64,000 nt of DNA from Nocardia paucivorans NBRC 100373 (GCF_000308675.1 NZ_BAGE01000035.1:1-64000); one strand, 5' to 3'. Positions 49,146-58,850 are shown, counted from the stretch's first letter. A program made the numbers and translations. Notes: generated by a model from the letters alone, not told the origin.

Positions 49146-50449
49146 TGGCACCGACCGAGCGGATCGCTTCCGACGCCCTGCCCCAGGCCAGCGACGGGAT
49201 CGCGCACCGGAGCGGGCACGAACCCGACACGGGCGGTCATTTCGGCGTCTACGGCGGCCGCCACGTTCCCGAGGCGCTGATGGCGGTGATCGAGGAGGTC
49301 ACCGCCGAATACGACAAGGCCCGCCTGGATCCGGATTTCCTGTCCGAACTGGACCGATTGCAGCGTGATTACGCCGGGCGCCCGTCGCCGGTGTTCGAGT
49401 GCGCCGGTCTGGCCGAGCACGCGGGCGGCGCCCGGATCCTGCTCAAGCGCGAGGACCTCAACCACACCGGTTCGCACAAGATCAACAATGTGCTCGGGCA
49501 GGCGCTGCTGGCCAAACGGATGGGCAAGAACCGGGTCATCGCCGAAACCGGTGCCGGCCAGCACGGGGTGGCCACCGCCACCGCGTGCGCGCTGCTGGGC
49601 CTTCGGTGCGTGATCTATATGGGGGCCGTCGACACCGCCCGTCAGGCGCTCAATGTGGCCCGGATGCGGTTGCTCGGCGCCGAGGTCGTCTCGGTGACCC
49701 TGGGGTCGCAGACCCTCAAGGACGCCATCAACGAGGCCCTGCGTGACTGGGTGACCAATGCCGAGGACACCTACTACTGTTTCGGCACCGCCGCGGGACC
49801 GCACCCGTTCCCGATGATGGTCCGCGATTTCCAGCGCGTCGTCGGTCTGGAGGCGCGCGCTCAGGTCAAGGCCATGACCGGTCGCCTGCCCGATGCGGTG
49901 GTCGCCTGCGTCGGGGGCGGTTCCAATGCCATCGGCATCTTCCATCCCTTCCTCGACGACCCGGACGTTCGGTTGATCGGCTACGAGGCGGCCGGTGACG
50001 GCGTCGAGACCGGACGCCACGCCGCGACCTTCACCGGCGGTACCCCCGGCGCGTTCCAGGGCGCCTACTCGTACCTGTTGCAGGACGAGGACGGGCAGAC
50101 CATCGAATCGCACTCCATCTCCGCCGGGCTGGACTATCCCGGCGTCGGGCCGGAACACGCCTACCTCAAGGACATCGGGCGCGCCGAATACCGGCCGATC
50201 ACCGACACCGAGGCCATGGACGCCCTGTTGCTGCTCAGCCGGAGCGAGGGCATCATTCCGGCGATCGAATCGGCACATGCCGTGGCGGGGGCGCTACAAC
50301 TCGGCAAGGAGCTGGGGCCCGGTTCGATCATCCTGGTGAATCTGTCCGGGCGGGGGGACAAGGATATGGATACCGCCGCCCGCTGGTTCGGCCTCTTCGA
50401 CGAACCCGGCGACCACGCCGAGGCCGGCGCCAAGGAGAACGATCGGTGA
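49142..50449 (+). CDS. trpB: tryptophan synthase beta chain
   Basis: A 435-residue PLP enzyme that joins indole and serine. It has [17 protein letters not shown], the PLP lysine in [36 protein letters not shown] and the phosphate loop [12 protein letters not shown] 49142 overlaps the trpC stop; a second ATG follows at 49145. trpA overlaps its end. Confidence 0.97.
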   Translation: MMAPTERIASDALPQASDGIAHRSGHEPDTGGHFGVYGGRHVPEALMAVIEEVTAEYDKARLDPDFLSELDRLQRDYAGRPSPVFECAGLAEHAGGARILLKREDLNHTGSHKINNVLGQALLAKRMGKNRVIAETGAGQHGVATATACALLGLRCVIYMGAVDTARQALNVARMRLLGAEVVSVTLGSQTLKDAINEALRDWVTNAEDTYYCFGTAAGPHPFPMMVRDFQRVVGLEARAQVKAMTGRLPDAVVACVGGGSNAIGIFHPFLDDPDVRLIGYEAAGDGVETGRHAATFTGGTPGAFQGAYSYLLQDEDGQTIESHSISAGLDYPGVGPEHAYLKDIGRAEYRPITDTEAMDALLLLSRSEGIIPAIESAHAVAGALQLGKELGPGSIILVNLSGRGDKDMDTAARWFGLFDEPGDHAEAGAKENDR

Positions 50450-51246
50450 CCGAACAGTCCAATCTCGCGGCGACCTTCGCCGCCTGTCGTGCCGAACACC
50501 GAGCCGCGCTCGTCGGCTATCTGCCCGCGGGCTATCCGGATCTGCCCGGTTCCATCGCCGCCGTGCGGGCCATGGTCGAAGCCGGCTGCGACATCATCGA
50601 GGTCGGCGTCGCCTACTCCGATCCGGTGATGGACGGCCCCACCATCCAGGCTGCCGCCGAACAGGCCCTGCGCGGCGGTGTCCGGGTCCGCGACGTGTTC
50701 TCCGTGGTCCAGGCCGTCGCCGACGCCGGCGCCCGGGCCGTGGTGATGACCTACTGGAATCCGGTGCTCAAGTACGGCGTCGATCGGTTCGCCCGCGATC
50801 TGGCCGCCGCCGGAGGTTCGGGCCTCATCACCCCGAATCTCATCCCGGAGGAGGCCGACGAGTGGTTCGTCGCCTCCGCCGCCCACGAACTGGACCGCAT
50901 CTTCCTGGTCGCGCCGTCGTCCACCGAGGAACGTCTGGTCAAGACACTCGAGGCGAGTTCCGGATTCATCTATGCCGCCTCCACCATGGGCGTCACCGGT
51001 GCCCGGCAGTCGGTATCGTCCATGGCGCCCGCATTGTGCGCCCGGATTCGCACGCACAGCGATATTCCGATCGGAGTGGGGCTCGGGGTACGTTCCGGCG
51101 CCCAGGCCGCCGAGATCGCCGCCTACGCCGATGGGGTGATCGTCGGTTCGGCTCTGGTGAGTGCGGCCGCTGAGGGGCTGGACGCGGTACGGCGGTTGAC
51201 CGCCGAACTCGCCGAGGGTGTCCGCTCGGCGACGGTCTCGAGCTGA
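50446..51246 (+). CDS. trpA: tryptophan synthase alpha chain
   Basis: A 266-residue TIM barrel that releases indole. The catalytic Glu is in [19 protein letters not shown] and the Asp is in [28 protein letters not shown] and [13 protein letters not shown] follow. GTG 50446 overlaps the trpB stop (GTGA). It is last of trpCBA. Confidence 0.97.
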   Translation: MTEQSNLAATFAACRAEHRAALVGYLPAGYPDLPGSIAAVRAMVEAGCDIIEVGVAYSDPVMDGPTIQAAAEQALRGGVRVRDVFSVVQAVADAGARAVVMTYWNPVLKYGVDRFARDLAAAGGSGLITPNLIPEEADEWFVASAAHELDRIFLVAPSSTEERLVKTLEASSGFIYAASTMGVTGARQSVSSMAPALCARIRTHSDIPIGVGLGVRSGAQAAEIAAYADGVIVGSALVSAAAEGLDAVRRLTAELAEGVRSATVSS

Positions 51247-51311
51247 TCCGGTCCGCGCTTCGCGGGGCCGCGCGCGATGCGGTGAGGACGCGCGGGGGTC
51301 GACCATCGGAC

Positions 51312-51339
51312 TTGCCATTGTGATCGGCTGGACTACGGT
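51312..51339 (+). promoter_or_regulatory. lgt promoter
   Basis: TTGCCA (51312-51317) and TACGGT (51334-51339) are 16 bp apart. The GTG start follows 6 nt later, so the mRNA is probably leaderless. Confidence 0.55.
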
Positions 51340-51345
51340 GGCCCC

Positions 51346-52707
51346 GTGACCGTTCAAGCCCTGGCCGATACCGTTTCGACCATGCGGAGCCCGCAGGGAC
51401 CCGCATCGTCCGCCGCCGTCGCCGATGTGCTGGCCTACATCCCCAGTCCGCCGCAGGGCGTCTGGCCGATCGGACCCTTCCCGCTACGGGCGTACGCAAT
51501 CTGCATCATCATCGGGATCATCGTCGCCATCTGGTGGGGCGAGCGGCGCTGGCGGGCACGGGGTGGAGAACCCGGCACCGTCCTGGACGTCGCCGTGTTC
51601 GCCGTTCCGTTCGGTCTGATCGGCGGTCGGCTCTACCACGTCGCCACCGACTGGCAGAAATACTTCGGTCCCGACGGCGACCCGATGAACGTTCTGCGGA
51701 TCTATCAGGGCGGTCTGGGGATCTGGGGCGCGGTCCTCCTCGGTGGCGTCGGCGCCTGGGTCGCCTGCCGGATCTACCGAATACCGCTGCCGGCCCTCGG
51801 CGACGCCGTCGCCCCGCCGATCCTGCTGGCCCAGGCCATCGGCCGGCTCGGCAACTATTTCAACCAGGAACTGTACGGCCGGGAAACCGATGTGCCGTGG
51901 GGTCTGCAGATCTTCCTGCGGTTCGACGACGCCGGGAAGCTCGACATGATGAACGGCGTGTCCTCCGGCGAGGTGCAGAAGATCGTGCACCCGACGTTCC
52001 TCTACGAGTTGCTGTGGAATGTGCTGGTCGTCCTGTTGTTGGTCTGGGCGGACCGCCGTTTCCGCCTCGGCCACGGCCGACTGTTCGCCCTCTACGTGGC
52101 CGGCTACAGTTTCGGCCGGTTCTTCGTGGAACTCATGCGCGACGACGAGGCCACTCTGATCGCCGGTATCCGCATCAACTCCTTCACCTCGTCCCTGGTG
52201 TTCCTGGCCGCCCTCGCCTACTTCCTGCTCGCCACCAGGGGCCGGGAAACCCCCGCCCGCCTGCAGCCCGGGGTGGCGGACCGTCCGTGGCCGTGGCAGC
52301 TGGGTGCGTTGCGGCGGGCCGGGGAGGTAACCGAGCAGAAGCCGGTCGCTACCGCCGACGAAGAATCGGGCTCGTCGGCGGGGGAGTCGAGTAAACCCGT
52401 CCTCGACAAACCGGACGCCGACAAACCGGACGCCGACAAACCGGACGCCGCCGCGAAGGATTCCGAGACCGCGAGCACGGACTCCGATGCGCCGATACCG
52501 GACCCGGAGATACCGGACTCCCGGTCGGACGCCTCCGCTTCGAAGGATGAGGAAGAGGCGGATTCCACCGTATCGGACCCCGGTGCGGCGAAGGCCGATA
52601 CGGTCGCGGAGCGGTCCGAGACGGATTCGGACGAGGAGAAAACGGGGAACGAGCCCACCGAGGCGTCGAATTCGACGGAAGAGAAGGCGGGACGAACTCG
52701 CGCATAG
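51346..52707 (+). CDS. lgt: prolipoprotein diacylglyceryl transferase with a long acidic tail
   Basis: An inner-membrane enzyme that moves diacylglycerol onto the lipobox cysteine of lipoproteins. The first 310 residues form the usual seven-helix core with YQGGLGIWGAVLLGGVGAW, the Lgt signature GRLGNYFNQELYGRETDVPW and FLYELLWN. About 130 disordered residues follow, rich in Asp, Glu, Ser and Pro; they include three DKPDA units from an exact 15-bp tandem repeat (52405-52449). Actinobacterial Lgt proteins often have such tails. Confidence 0.95.
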   Translation: MTVQALADTVSTMRSPQGPASSAAVADVLAYIPSPPQGVWPIGPFPLRAYAICIIIGIIVAIWWGERRWRARGGEPGTVLDVAVFAVPFGLIGGRLYHVATDWQKYFGPDGDPMNVLRIYQGGLGIWGAVLLGGVGAWVACRIYRIPLPALGDAVAPPILLAQAIGRLGNYFNQELYGRETDVPWGLQIFLRFDDAGKLDMMNGVSSGEVQKIVHPTFLYELLWNVLVVLLLVWADRRFRLGHGRLFALYVAGYSFGRFFVELMRDDEATLIAGIRINSFTSSLVFLAALAYFLLATRGRETPARLQPGVADRPWPWQLGALRRAGEVTEQKPVATADEESGSSAGESSKPVLDKPDADKPDADKPDAAAKDSETASTDSDAPIPDPEIPDSRSDASASKDEEEADSTVSDPGAAKADTVAERSETDSDEEKTGNEPTEASNSTEEKAGRTRA

Positions 52708-53108
52708 CCGTATCGAGCGACCCGGTCGCAGGGGCTCGTCACCGATATTCGTTTCCGGATATCGCGGTCCCACCGGGCCTCGGCGCCTTCGCCCGGGAAG
52801 CGTCTCCACCTCCGGTTATCCGACCGGTGAAACGCGGCCGGGCGCGCCGGCGATGCCAGGGGAAAGCGGATATCGGCGCCGCCGTCGGGGCGGTGCCGTC
52901 CCATCGTTCGCGAGCACATGACCGACCACCTCGACCCGGGTAGGCCACCCGGGTCGGCAACCGGGAGCGCGGATATTGTCACCGGCACCGACCTTCTCCA
53001 TTGCGCATCGAACGCCGAACTCGGGCAGAATCTGGCGTGGCCTTGCGTCGGGGAGGAGAGCACAGGGTTGTCCTCCACTACCGGGGGCCCGAACACAGGA
53101 GGAAACCG
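52708..53108. other. 400-bp intergenic region with a strong hairpin
   Basis: No gene is supported between lgt and the TM2 gene. A perfect inverted repeat (CGACCCGGGT, 52932-52941, and ACCCGGGTCG, 52947-52956; 5-nt loop) may terminate lgt transcription or be part of the TM2 leader. The end carries the ribosome binding site GGAGGAAACC before 53109. Confidence 0.5.
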
Positions 53109-53549
53109 ATGACCGATCCGTATCAGAGCTATCCCAAGAACGGCCCGCAGTACGGCCCGCCCGGCACCGGTCCCGGTGCACCGGGGCAGTACCCCTCGCA
53201 GCCTCAGCCCGGTTACCCCGCCCAGCCGCAGCCGGGCTACCCTGGCGGGTCCTACGGGCAGCCGCCGCAGCAGGGCTACAACCCCGCCGACCCGGAGGCC
53301 CCGTACGGTCGCGACTGGAACGGTGTGCCGTTTTCCGACAAGCAGAAGTTGGTGGCGGGCCTGTTGCAGATCTTCCTCGGCGGCTTCGGCGCGGGACGGT
53401 TCTACACCGGCCACACCGGTATGGCCGTCGGACAGATCGCGGTGACCTGGCTGACATGTGGTCTCGGCGGTATCTGGCCGCTGATCGACGGAATCATGAT
53501 GCTGACCGGCAAGGTTCCCGACAGTTTCGGCCGCCCGCTGCGCGACTGA
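53109..53549 (+). CDS. TM2-domain membrane protein
   Basis: A 146-residue protein. The first 75 residues are a Pro/Gln/Gly/Tyr-rich repeat region (QPQPGYPAQPQPGYPGGSYG). The TM2 domain follows: KLVAGLLQIFLGGFGAGRFY, then AVGQIAVTWLTCGLGGIWPL and DGIMMLTG, two helices with a short turn. Function is unknown. Ribosome site GGAGGAAACC precedes ATG 53109. Confidence 0.88.
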   Translation: MTDPYQSYPKNGPQYGPPGTGPGAPGQYPSQPQPGYPAQPQPGYPGGSYGQPPQQGYNPADPEAPYGRDWNGVPFSDKQKLVAGLLQIFLGGFGAGRFYTGHTGMAVGQIAVTWLTCGLGGIWPLIDGIMMLTGKVPDSFGRPLRD

Positions 53550-53619
53550 TGGTGCGGCCGGCCCACCGATTACTCGTGGTTCACCCCGGGCGCAGCGCGC
53601 TGCCCCGGTTCGGCGCGAC

Positions 53620-53625
53620 TAGGCT
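53620..53625 (+). promoter_or_regulatory. -10 box of pyk
   Basis: TAGGCT lies 6 nt before the GTG/ATG start pair of pyruvate kinase, pointing to a leaderless mRNA. Confidence 0.5.
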
Positions 53626-53631
53626 CGACCC

Positions 53632-55050
53632 GTGATGCGACGGACGAAGATTGTGTGCACCCTCGGACCGGCCACTGCCACCGAGGACCGTATTCGAGAA
53701 CTCGTCGAGAGCGGAATGGACGTCGCCCGGCTGAATTTCAGCCACGGCGAGCACTCCGACCATGCCGAGAACTACAAGAAGGTACGGCAGGCGTCCGATC
53801 ACGTCGGTCGTGCCGTAGGCATCTTGGCGGACCTACAAGGGCCGAAGATTCGGTTGGGCCGGTTCACCGAGGGACGTACCGTCTGGGCGGCCGGTGAGGA
53901 GATCCGCATCACGGTCGACGATGTCGACGGTGACCACGATCGTGTCTCGACCACCTACAAGCAGTTGGCCGCCGACGCCAAGCCCGGGGACCGGCTGCTG
54001 GTCGACGATGGCAAGGTCGGCCTCACCGTGACCGCCGTGGACGGCAACGACGTGGTGTGCCGGGTCACCGAGGGTGGGCCGGTCAGCAACAACAAGGGCG
54101 TCTCGCTTCCCGGCATGGACGTCTCGGTGCCCGCGTTGTCCGAGAAGGACGTCGAGGACCTGGAATTCGCGTTGAAACTGGGCGTGGACTTCATCGCGCT
54201 GTCGTTCGTGCGTTCGCCCGCGGATGTCGAACTGGTCCACGATGTGATGGACCGGGTGGGTCGCCGGGTGCCGGTCATCGGCAAGTTGGAGAAGCCGGAG
54301 GCCATCGACAACCTCGAGGCCGTGGTGCTGGCCTTCGACGCGGTGATGGTCGCCCGCGGCGATCTGGGCGTGGAACTGCCGTTGGAGCAGGTGCCGCTGG
54401 TGCAGAAGCGGGCCATCCAGATGGCGCGGGAGAACGCCAAACCGGTCATCGTGGCCACCCAGATGCTGGAATCGATGATCGACAACTCGCGGCCCACCCG
54501 CGCGGAGGCCTCCGATGTGGCCAATGCGGTGCTCGATGGGGCGGATGCGGTGATGCTGTCGGGGGAGACCTCGGTCGGCCGGTATCCGATCGAGGCCGTG
54601 CGGACCATGGCGCGGATCGTGCACGCGGTGGAGACCGAATCCACCCGGGTGCCGCCGCTGACCCACGTGCCGCGCACCAAACGCGGCGTCATCTCCTACG
54701 CCGCCCGTGATATCGGGGAGCGGCTCAACGCCAAGGCCCTGGTGGCGTTCACCCAGTCCGGGGACACGGTGCGTCGCCTGGCCCGGCTGCACACCCCCCT
54801 GCCGCTGCTGGCGTTCACCCCTCTACCGGAGGTGCGCAGTCAGCTCGCGCTGACATGGGGCACCGAAACGTTTATCGTTCCCACAGTGGACAGCACGGAC
54901 GCCATGATCAAACAGGTCGATCAGGCGTTGCTGAGTATGAATCGGTATCGGAAGGGCGACCTGGTGGTCATCGTGGCGGGGTCGCCGCCCGGTACCGTCG
55001 GTTCCACCAACCTCATTCACGTGCACCGAATCGGCGAGGAGGACCACTAA
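53632..55050 (+). CDS. pyk: pyruvate kinase
   Basis: A 472-residue glycolytic enzyme that makes ATP and pyruvate from PEP. It has RRTKIVCTLGPATATEDRIR, MDVARLNFSHGEHSDH, the active-site region IGKLEKPEAIDNLEAVV, MVARGDLGVELPLEQVP and QMLESMIDNSRPTRAEASDV. GTG 53632 is followed directly by ATG 53635; either may be used. tesB follows after 26 bp, as in mycobacteria. Confidence 0.96.
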   Translation: MMRRTKIVCTLGPATATEDRIRELVESGMDVARLNFSHGEHSDHAENYKKVRQASDHVGRAVGILADLQGPKIRLGRFTEGRTVWAAGEEIRITVDDVDGDHDRVSTTYKQLAADAKPGDRLLVDDGKVGLTVTAVDGNDVVCRVTEGGPVSNNKGVSLPGMDVSVPALSEKDVEDLEFALKLGVDFIALSFVRSPADVELVHDVMDRVGRRVPVIGKLEKPEAIDNLEAVVLAFDAVMVARGDLGVELPLEQVPLVQKRAIQMARENAKPVIVATQMLESMIDNSRPTRAEASDVANAVLDGADAVMLSGETSVGRYPIEAVRTMARIVHAVETESTRVPPLTHVPRTKRGVISYAARDIGERLNAKALVAFTQSGDTVRRLARLHTPLPLLAFTPLPEVRSQLALTWGTETFIVPTVDSTDAMIKQVDQALLSMNRYRKGDLVVIVAGSPPGTVGSTNLIHVHRIGEEDH

Positions 55051-55076
55051 GTGATCGAGCAGCGCGGAGTACAGCC

Positions 55077-55970
55077 GTGACCGTGTCGTTGGATGCCGTC
55101 CGGACGGAATCCCCGAGTGATCTGAAGGTTCTGCTCGACCTGCTGGACCTCGAACAGATCGATGACGATGTGTTCCTGGGCCGGCACCCGGAGAAGGTGT
55201 GGAGTCGCACCTTCGGCGGGCAGCTGGTCGCGCAGGCCATCATGGCGGCGGGCCGGACGGTCGGCGACCGACCGATTCACGCGGTGAACGCGCATTTCGT
55301 GCGTGGCGGGGACGTCAAGCAGCCGATCGAGTACCGGGTGGATCGGCACCGCGACGGACGTGCCTTCGCCAACCGCACGGTCACCGCGAGCCAGGACGGA
55401 CAGGAGTTGTTCGTCATGCTGGCCGCGTTCCAGGACTGGGGCAAAGGTCTCGAACACGCCCACGAACGACCGGAGGTGCCCGACCCGGAGACCCTGCCCC
55501 GGGTGGAGGAGAGCTTCCAGGGGTTCGAGGACAAACTGGAGATGTTCGTCAAGGCGCCGCGTCCGATCGATATGCGGTACACGAACGATCCGGCCTGGAT
55601 CCTGAAGGGCACCGGGGAACGACTCAACCACAATCGGGTGTGGATGCGCGCCGACGGCGCCCTGCCCGACGATCCGCTCATTCACGTCGCGGCACTGGGT
55701 TACTCGTCCGACACCACGGTGCTGGACTCGATCATCACCACCCATGGTCTGTCCTGGGGCCTGGACCGGATCGTGGCGGCCACGGTGAACCATTCGATCT
55801 GGTTCCATCGCCCGTTCCGTTTCGACGAATGGGCTCTGTACTGCACCGAGTCACCGGTGGCCGCCGGCTCGCGGGGTCTGGCCACGGGCCGTTTCTACTC
55901 ACGTGACGGGGACCTGCTGGCCACCACCGTGCAAGAGGGACTGATCCGGCACTTCCCGTCCCGGCGCTGA
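55077..55970 (+). CDS. tesB: acyl-CoA thioesterase II
   Basis: A 297-residue double hot-dog thioesterase. The N-terminal half has FLGRHPEKVWSRTFGGQLVA and VNAHFVRGGDVKQPIEYRVD; the C-terminal half has AALGYSSDTTVLDSI with the catalytic Asp, NHSIWFHRPFRFDEWALYCT and GRFYSRDGDLLATTVQEGLI. GTG 55077 gives the normal length. It is probably co-transcribed with pyk. Confidence 0.95.
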   Translation: MTVSLDAVRTESPSDLKVLLDLLDLEQIDDDVFLGRHPEKVWSRTFGGQLVAQAIMAAGRTVGDRPIHAVNAHFVRGGDVKQPIEYRVDRHRDGRAFANRTVTASQDGQELFVMLAAFQDWGKGLEHAHERPEVPDPETLPRVEESFQGFEDKLEMFVKAPRPIDMRYTNDPAWILKGTGERLNHNRVWMRADGALPDDPLIHVAALGYSSDTTVLDSIITTHGLSWGLDRIVAATVNHSIWFHRPFRFDEWALYCTESPVAAGSRGLATGRFYSRDGDLLATTVQEGLIRHFPSRR

Positions 55971-56006
55971 TCGACGTCCCGTCCCGGGGCGCCGGTCGGC
56001 GACCGG

Positions 56007-56414
56007 TCAGATTCGTTCGGGAATGGCCTCTCGGTCGGTATCGACCCGTTGTCGGGCGCTGATGGTGAACGGAATATCGGCCGCCGCGCCACTGTCGAGG
56101 CTTGCGGCGAGCCGGTGTTCCAATGCCGTCACATCGGTATCGGTGAGCTCGGCCGGGTCGCCCACCAACCCCAGCGCGATCTCGTAGGTGGCACGCCCGT
56201 CCGGATCCCGGTCGGGGTGGTGGTAGCGCCACCGGGTGTCGAATTCACGGTGGAGCGGATCGTCGTCGGCGACCGGGAGGGTGAATCGCCAGGCGAAGAT
56301 ATCGCGATCGGACAGGTGATCGTCCAGTGCCGTGCAGACGGTGTCGACAATCCGTTGGAGCGTTTCCGGCGTCACGTAAACATGAAGCGAAACATCCGAA
56401 ATGCGTTTCGGCAT
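56007..56414 (-). CDS. hypothetical protein, family not recognised
   Basis: A 135-residue soluble, acidic protein: MPKRISDVSLHVYVTPETLQ, AWRFTLPVADDDPLHREFDT and ATYEIALGLVGDPAELTDTD. It has no signal peptide, membrane helix or known motif. The ATG at 56414 has AGGAA upstream. Codon use is typical for the genome. It converges on tesB and nothing nearby suggests a role. Confidence 0.65.
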   Translation of the reverse strand: MPKRISDVSLHVYVTPETLQRIVDTVCTALDDHLSDRDIFAWRFTLPVADDDPLHREFDTRWRYHHPDRDPDGRATYEIALGLVGDPAELTDTDVTALEHRLAASLDSGAAADIPFTISARQRVDTDREAIPERI

Positions 56415-57277
56415 GCCTGATTCCTGTCGTGTGTCGAGCCTTCAACGGCAGTGTGCTTCGCCGGGCAGTTTAGTGCCTTTCGAAAACGAGAGTCGGATGC
56501 ACCCGCCCGTATACCGAGCCGTCACCGATACCGGCTGCGGGGCGGTATCGAGTTGCCGGTGTGGTGTGGGCCGTTGCCACACGGTCGGTCGTGGCGACTC
56601 GGCGGGTCAGGGGCATATATTCGGTCGCGCCTATGGGGAGAACAGGCGATAATGTGATTTCGGACACTTCGATCATTCGGCTCGTCTCGGAACCGGCGAA
56701 GACGTGCGCCCGCGGCGAATTCGTCACCGTGTTCGTCGACGATATCCCTACGGATCCTCGACGGAGAAGAAGAACCGCTGTTCGAGCCCGCAAGAGTGTC
56801 GAGTCGTTCGCCCGCCGGTATACCACCGGTGCGATCCCGGCCAACGCTCCGACGCCACCGGGCGGTGCTCGATCGGGCGCGTTCCGAGACCATACGGCAA
56901 TAGCATCGGGTATCGGAGTGGGGTCGGGCCATCCGAGTCGGGTGAACATGTGGTCGCTCCAGCTCGTCGAACCGAAACCGAAACAGCGCAACCGATTTCG
57001 AGTGTGTGGACCATCACCACGTGAGTGAACCGGGCCCGTGCGATGAGGGCGGAGGCCGAGTGCGCTTCGCGACCGGAAACCACCGTGTCCGTCGTGGTTT
57101 CAATGCTCGAAACGGTGGTGACGGATTGCTCTCCGATCCGGAAAACCGGAAAGCCGAAGAACGGTTCGGGCTGCGTTGCGAAGAAGAACCGGGCGAGATC
57201 GAGACGGTGCCGGCGCGCTCCGGAAAAGGGCTGGGAGACGCTGAACGACAACTGGTTCGAGAAACAAGGAGTGCAGG
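56415..57277. other. 860-bp region of lower G+C, possible gene remnants
   Basis: Several overlapping frames are open on both strands but none has a credible family, start site or coding bias. Short pieces such as GWETLNDNWFEKQGVQ just before 57278 look protein-like and could be the end of a broken gene. The last 12 bp hold AAGGAG, the ribosome site of the next gene. Confidence 0.4.
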
Positions 57278-57808
57278 GTGGTCGAGCGCCCGAACATCGT
57301 GCTCACACTGTTCGAATTCACCTCGAACGACCCGGATCATGTGCCCTCCCGATATCGGGAAGACGTGACGCTGCTGTACGTGGAATCCGAAGAGGAGGCA
57401 CGCGGGCTCGCCGAGGAGAATTTCCGAGGCGATGCCGGAATCCACGAGAACGAAGCCGGCTACGACATCACCGTCACACCCAAGGTGATGATCGGTGTCA
57501 CGGCGGCGTCGACCGAGGATCCATCCGAGGGTGGCGACCTGTACTCACGCCATCTCCATGACATCGACTTCCATGACATCGAGGCCTACCCGAGGTGGAG
57601 TCGCTGTTGGGGACCGAATGGCGGTGACGTTTCCCGGCCGGTGACGACAGAGCGTCCGCTATGGGTTCGAGCGGAACCGTATGGCCGGATTTCCGGTTCG
57701 ACCTTGGTGCCGAGTGTGGGACTCGAACCCACACGCCCTTTCGGGCAACGGTTTTTGAGACCGTCGCGTCTGCCAGTTCCGCCAACTCGGCGCACCGGGT
57801 GGAAATGA
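57278..57808 (+). CDS. hypothetical protein whose frame runs through a tRNA gene
   Basis: The GTG at 57278 has a perfect AAGGAG six nt upstream. The first 110 or so residues look real (VERPNIVLTLFEFTSNDPDH, YRVESEEEA-like helix, GYDITVTPKVMIGVT). A 15-bp-period duplication (57555-57582) encodes HLHDIDFHDIE. After about residue 120 the frame enters intergenic DNA and then the antisense of tRNA-Leu, giving the artefact VGLEPTRPFGQ, so the natural stop seems lost by a frameshift or deletion. The family is not recognised; the small acidic form could be an immunity-type protein. Confidence 0.45.
   Translation: MVERPNIVLTLFEFTSNDPDHVPSRYREDVTLLYVESEEEARGLAEENFRGDAGIHENEAGYDITVTPKVMIGVTAASTEDPSEGGDLYSRHLHDIDFHDIEAYPRWSRCWGPNGGDVSRPVTTERPLWVRAEPYGRISGSTLVPSVGLEPTRPFGQRFLRPSRLPVPPTRRTGWK
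57705..57791 (-). tRNA. tRNA-Leu (anticodon CAA)
   Basis: The acceptor arms GCCGAGT/ACTCGGC, the discriminator A and an encoded CCA are present. The anticodon stem ACGGT/ACCGT encloses loop CTCAAAA, giving anticodon CAA for codon TTG. A long variable arm (GCCC-GAAA-GGGC) marks class II, and the T arm has GGTTCGAGTCC. The length is 87 nt. Confidence 0.95.
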
Positions 57809-58013
57809 TAGCCGGTCGAGGGGCGATTTACCGAATGGGCCTCCCCGTGGGGCGCGTAACGCGGGATTTGCGCAGGGTATATGCGGTGCGCGCCGGAGTG
57901 AACGGTAGTCTCTATGACACTCGATCGCGTGACGGCGGATCGTCGGCCGGGTCCTCCGGTCGGGTCCGCGTTCGCGGTGTCGGGACAGGCATCGGAACCA
58001 GAGGGGTCTAGCT

Positions 58014-58610
58014 ATGAGCAGTACTGCGAACGCCGGGGCGAAGCGTGTCGTCGTCGCCGAGGACGAGGCGTTGATCCGGATGGATCTGGTGGAGATGCTG
58101 ACCGAAGAGGGCTACGAGGTCGTGGGGGAGGCCGGTGACGGCCAGCAGGCGGTCGATCTGGCGGCGGAACTGCGTCCGGATCTGGTGATCATGGATGTGA
58201 AGATGCCGCGCCGCGACGGAATCGACGCTGCCGCCGAGATCGCGTCGAAACGTATTGCGCCGGTAGTGATCCTGACCGCGTTCAGTCAGCGTGACCTGGT
58301 GGAACGGGCGCGTGACGCCGGGGCCATGGCGTATCTGGTGAAGCCGTTCACGAAATCGGATCTGGTGCCGGCCATCGAATTGGCGGCCAGCCGTTTCCAC
58401 GAGATCACCGCACTGGAAACCGAGGTCGCGACTCTTGCCGAGCGGTTGGAAACCCGCAAACTCGTGGAACGGGCCAAGGGCGTGCTGATGCAGACGCAGG
58501 GGCTGTCCGAACCGCAGGCCTTCAAGTGGATTCAGCGTACGGCCATGGACCGGCGGACCACGATGAAAGCGGTCGCCGAGGTCGTTCTGGAGAACCTCAC
58601 CCCGCAGTGA
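58014..58610 (+). CDS. pdtaR: ANTAR-domain response regulator
   Basis: A 198-residue regulator that binds RNA rather than DNA. The receiver domain has VVAEDEALIRMDLVEMLTEE and the phospho-acceptor Asp in LVIMDVKMPRRDG; the lysine is in YLVKPFTKSD. The C-terminal ANTAR domain covers about 135-195 (ERAKGVLMQTQGLSEPQAFK then IQRTAMD). In mycobacteria PdtaR works with kinase PdtaS; no pdtaS is in this window. Confidence 0.94.
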   Translation: MSSTANAGAKRVVVAEDEALIRMDLVEMLTEEGYEVVGEAGDGQQAVDLAAELRPDLVIMDVKMPRRDGIDAAAEIASKRIAPVVILTAFSQRDLVERARDAGAMAYLVKPFTKSDLVPAIELAASRFHEITALETEVATLAERLETRKLVERAKGVLMQTQGLSEPQAFKWIQRTAMDRRTTMKAVAEVVLENLTPQ

Positions 58611-58695
58611 CGTGGTGTTTCGTGGTGCGGTGGGAATGGGATCAACAGAACCGAAACTCGGTCTTGAAAAATAATTCGCCGTACGGCCATCGATG

Positions 58696-58712
58696 CGCGT
58701 CAAAGTGACGCG
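58696..58712. promoter_or_regulatory. palindrome in the A/T-rich region after pdtaR
   Basis: CGCGTCA-AAG-TGACGCG, perfect 7-bp arms, followed by seven A on the plus strand. It lies between pdtaR and the broken lipoprotein gene and may be an operator of the lost transporter operon. The A-run is on the wrong side for a plus-strand terminator. Confidence 0.45.
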
Positions 58713-58850
58713 AAAAAAATATTGCGCCGTCATGTTTCTTTTCGGGCCGGTGCAACGGGCCCCTCGGCAACCCCGGGGACAGAGGAACAGTAGGGGTCTG
58801 TCGTGTTCGGTTCGGAAGAGCTGTTCGGCCCGTCTATATACAGCCGGACC

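Noticed and set aside
57706..57808. Protein similarity VGLEPTRPFGQ at the end of the hypothetical gene
   Set aside because: This is the translated complement of tRNA-Leu, a well-known annotation artefact.
58696..58719. Palindrome followed by seven A as a rho-independent terminator
   Set aside because: The A-run follows on the plus strand; for either strand the T-run would be on the wrong side of the stem.
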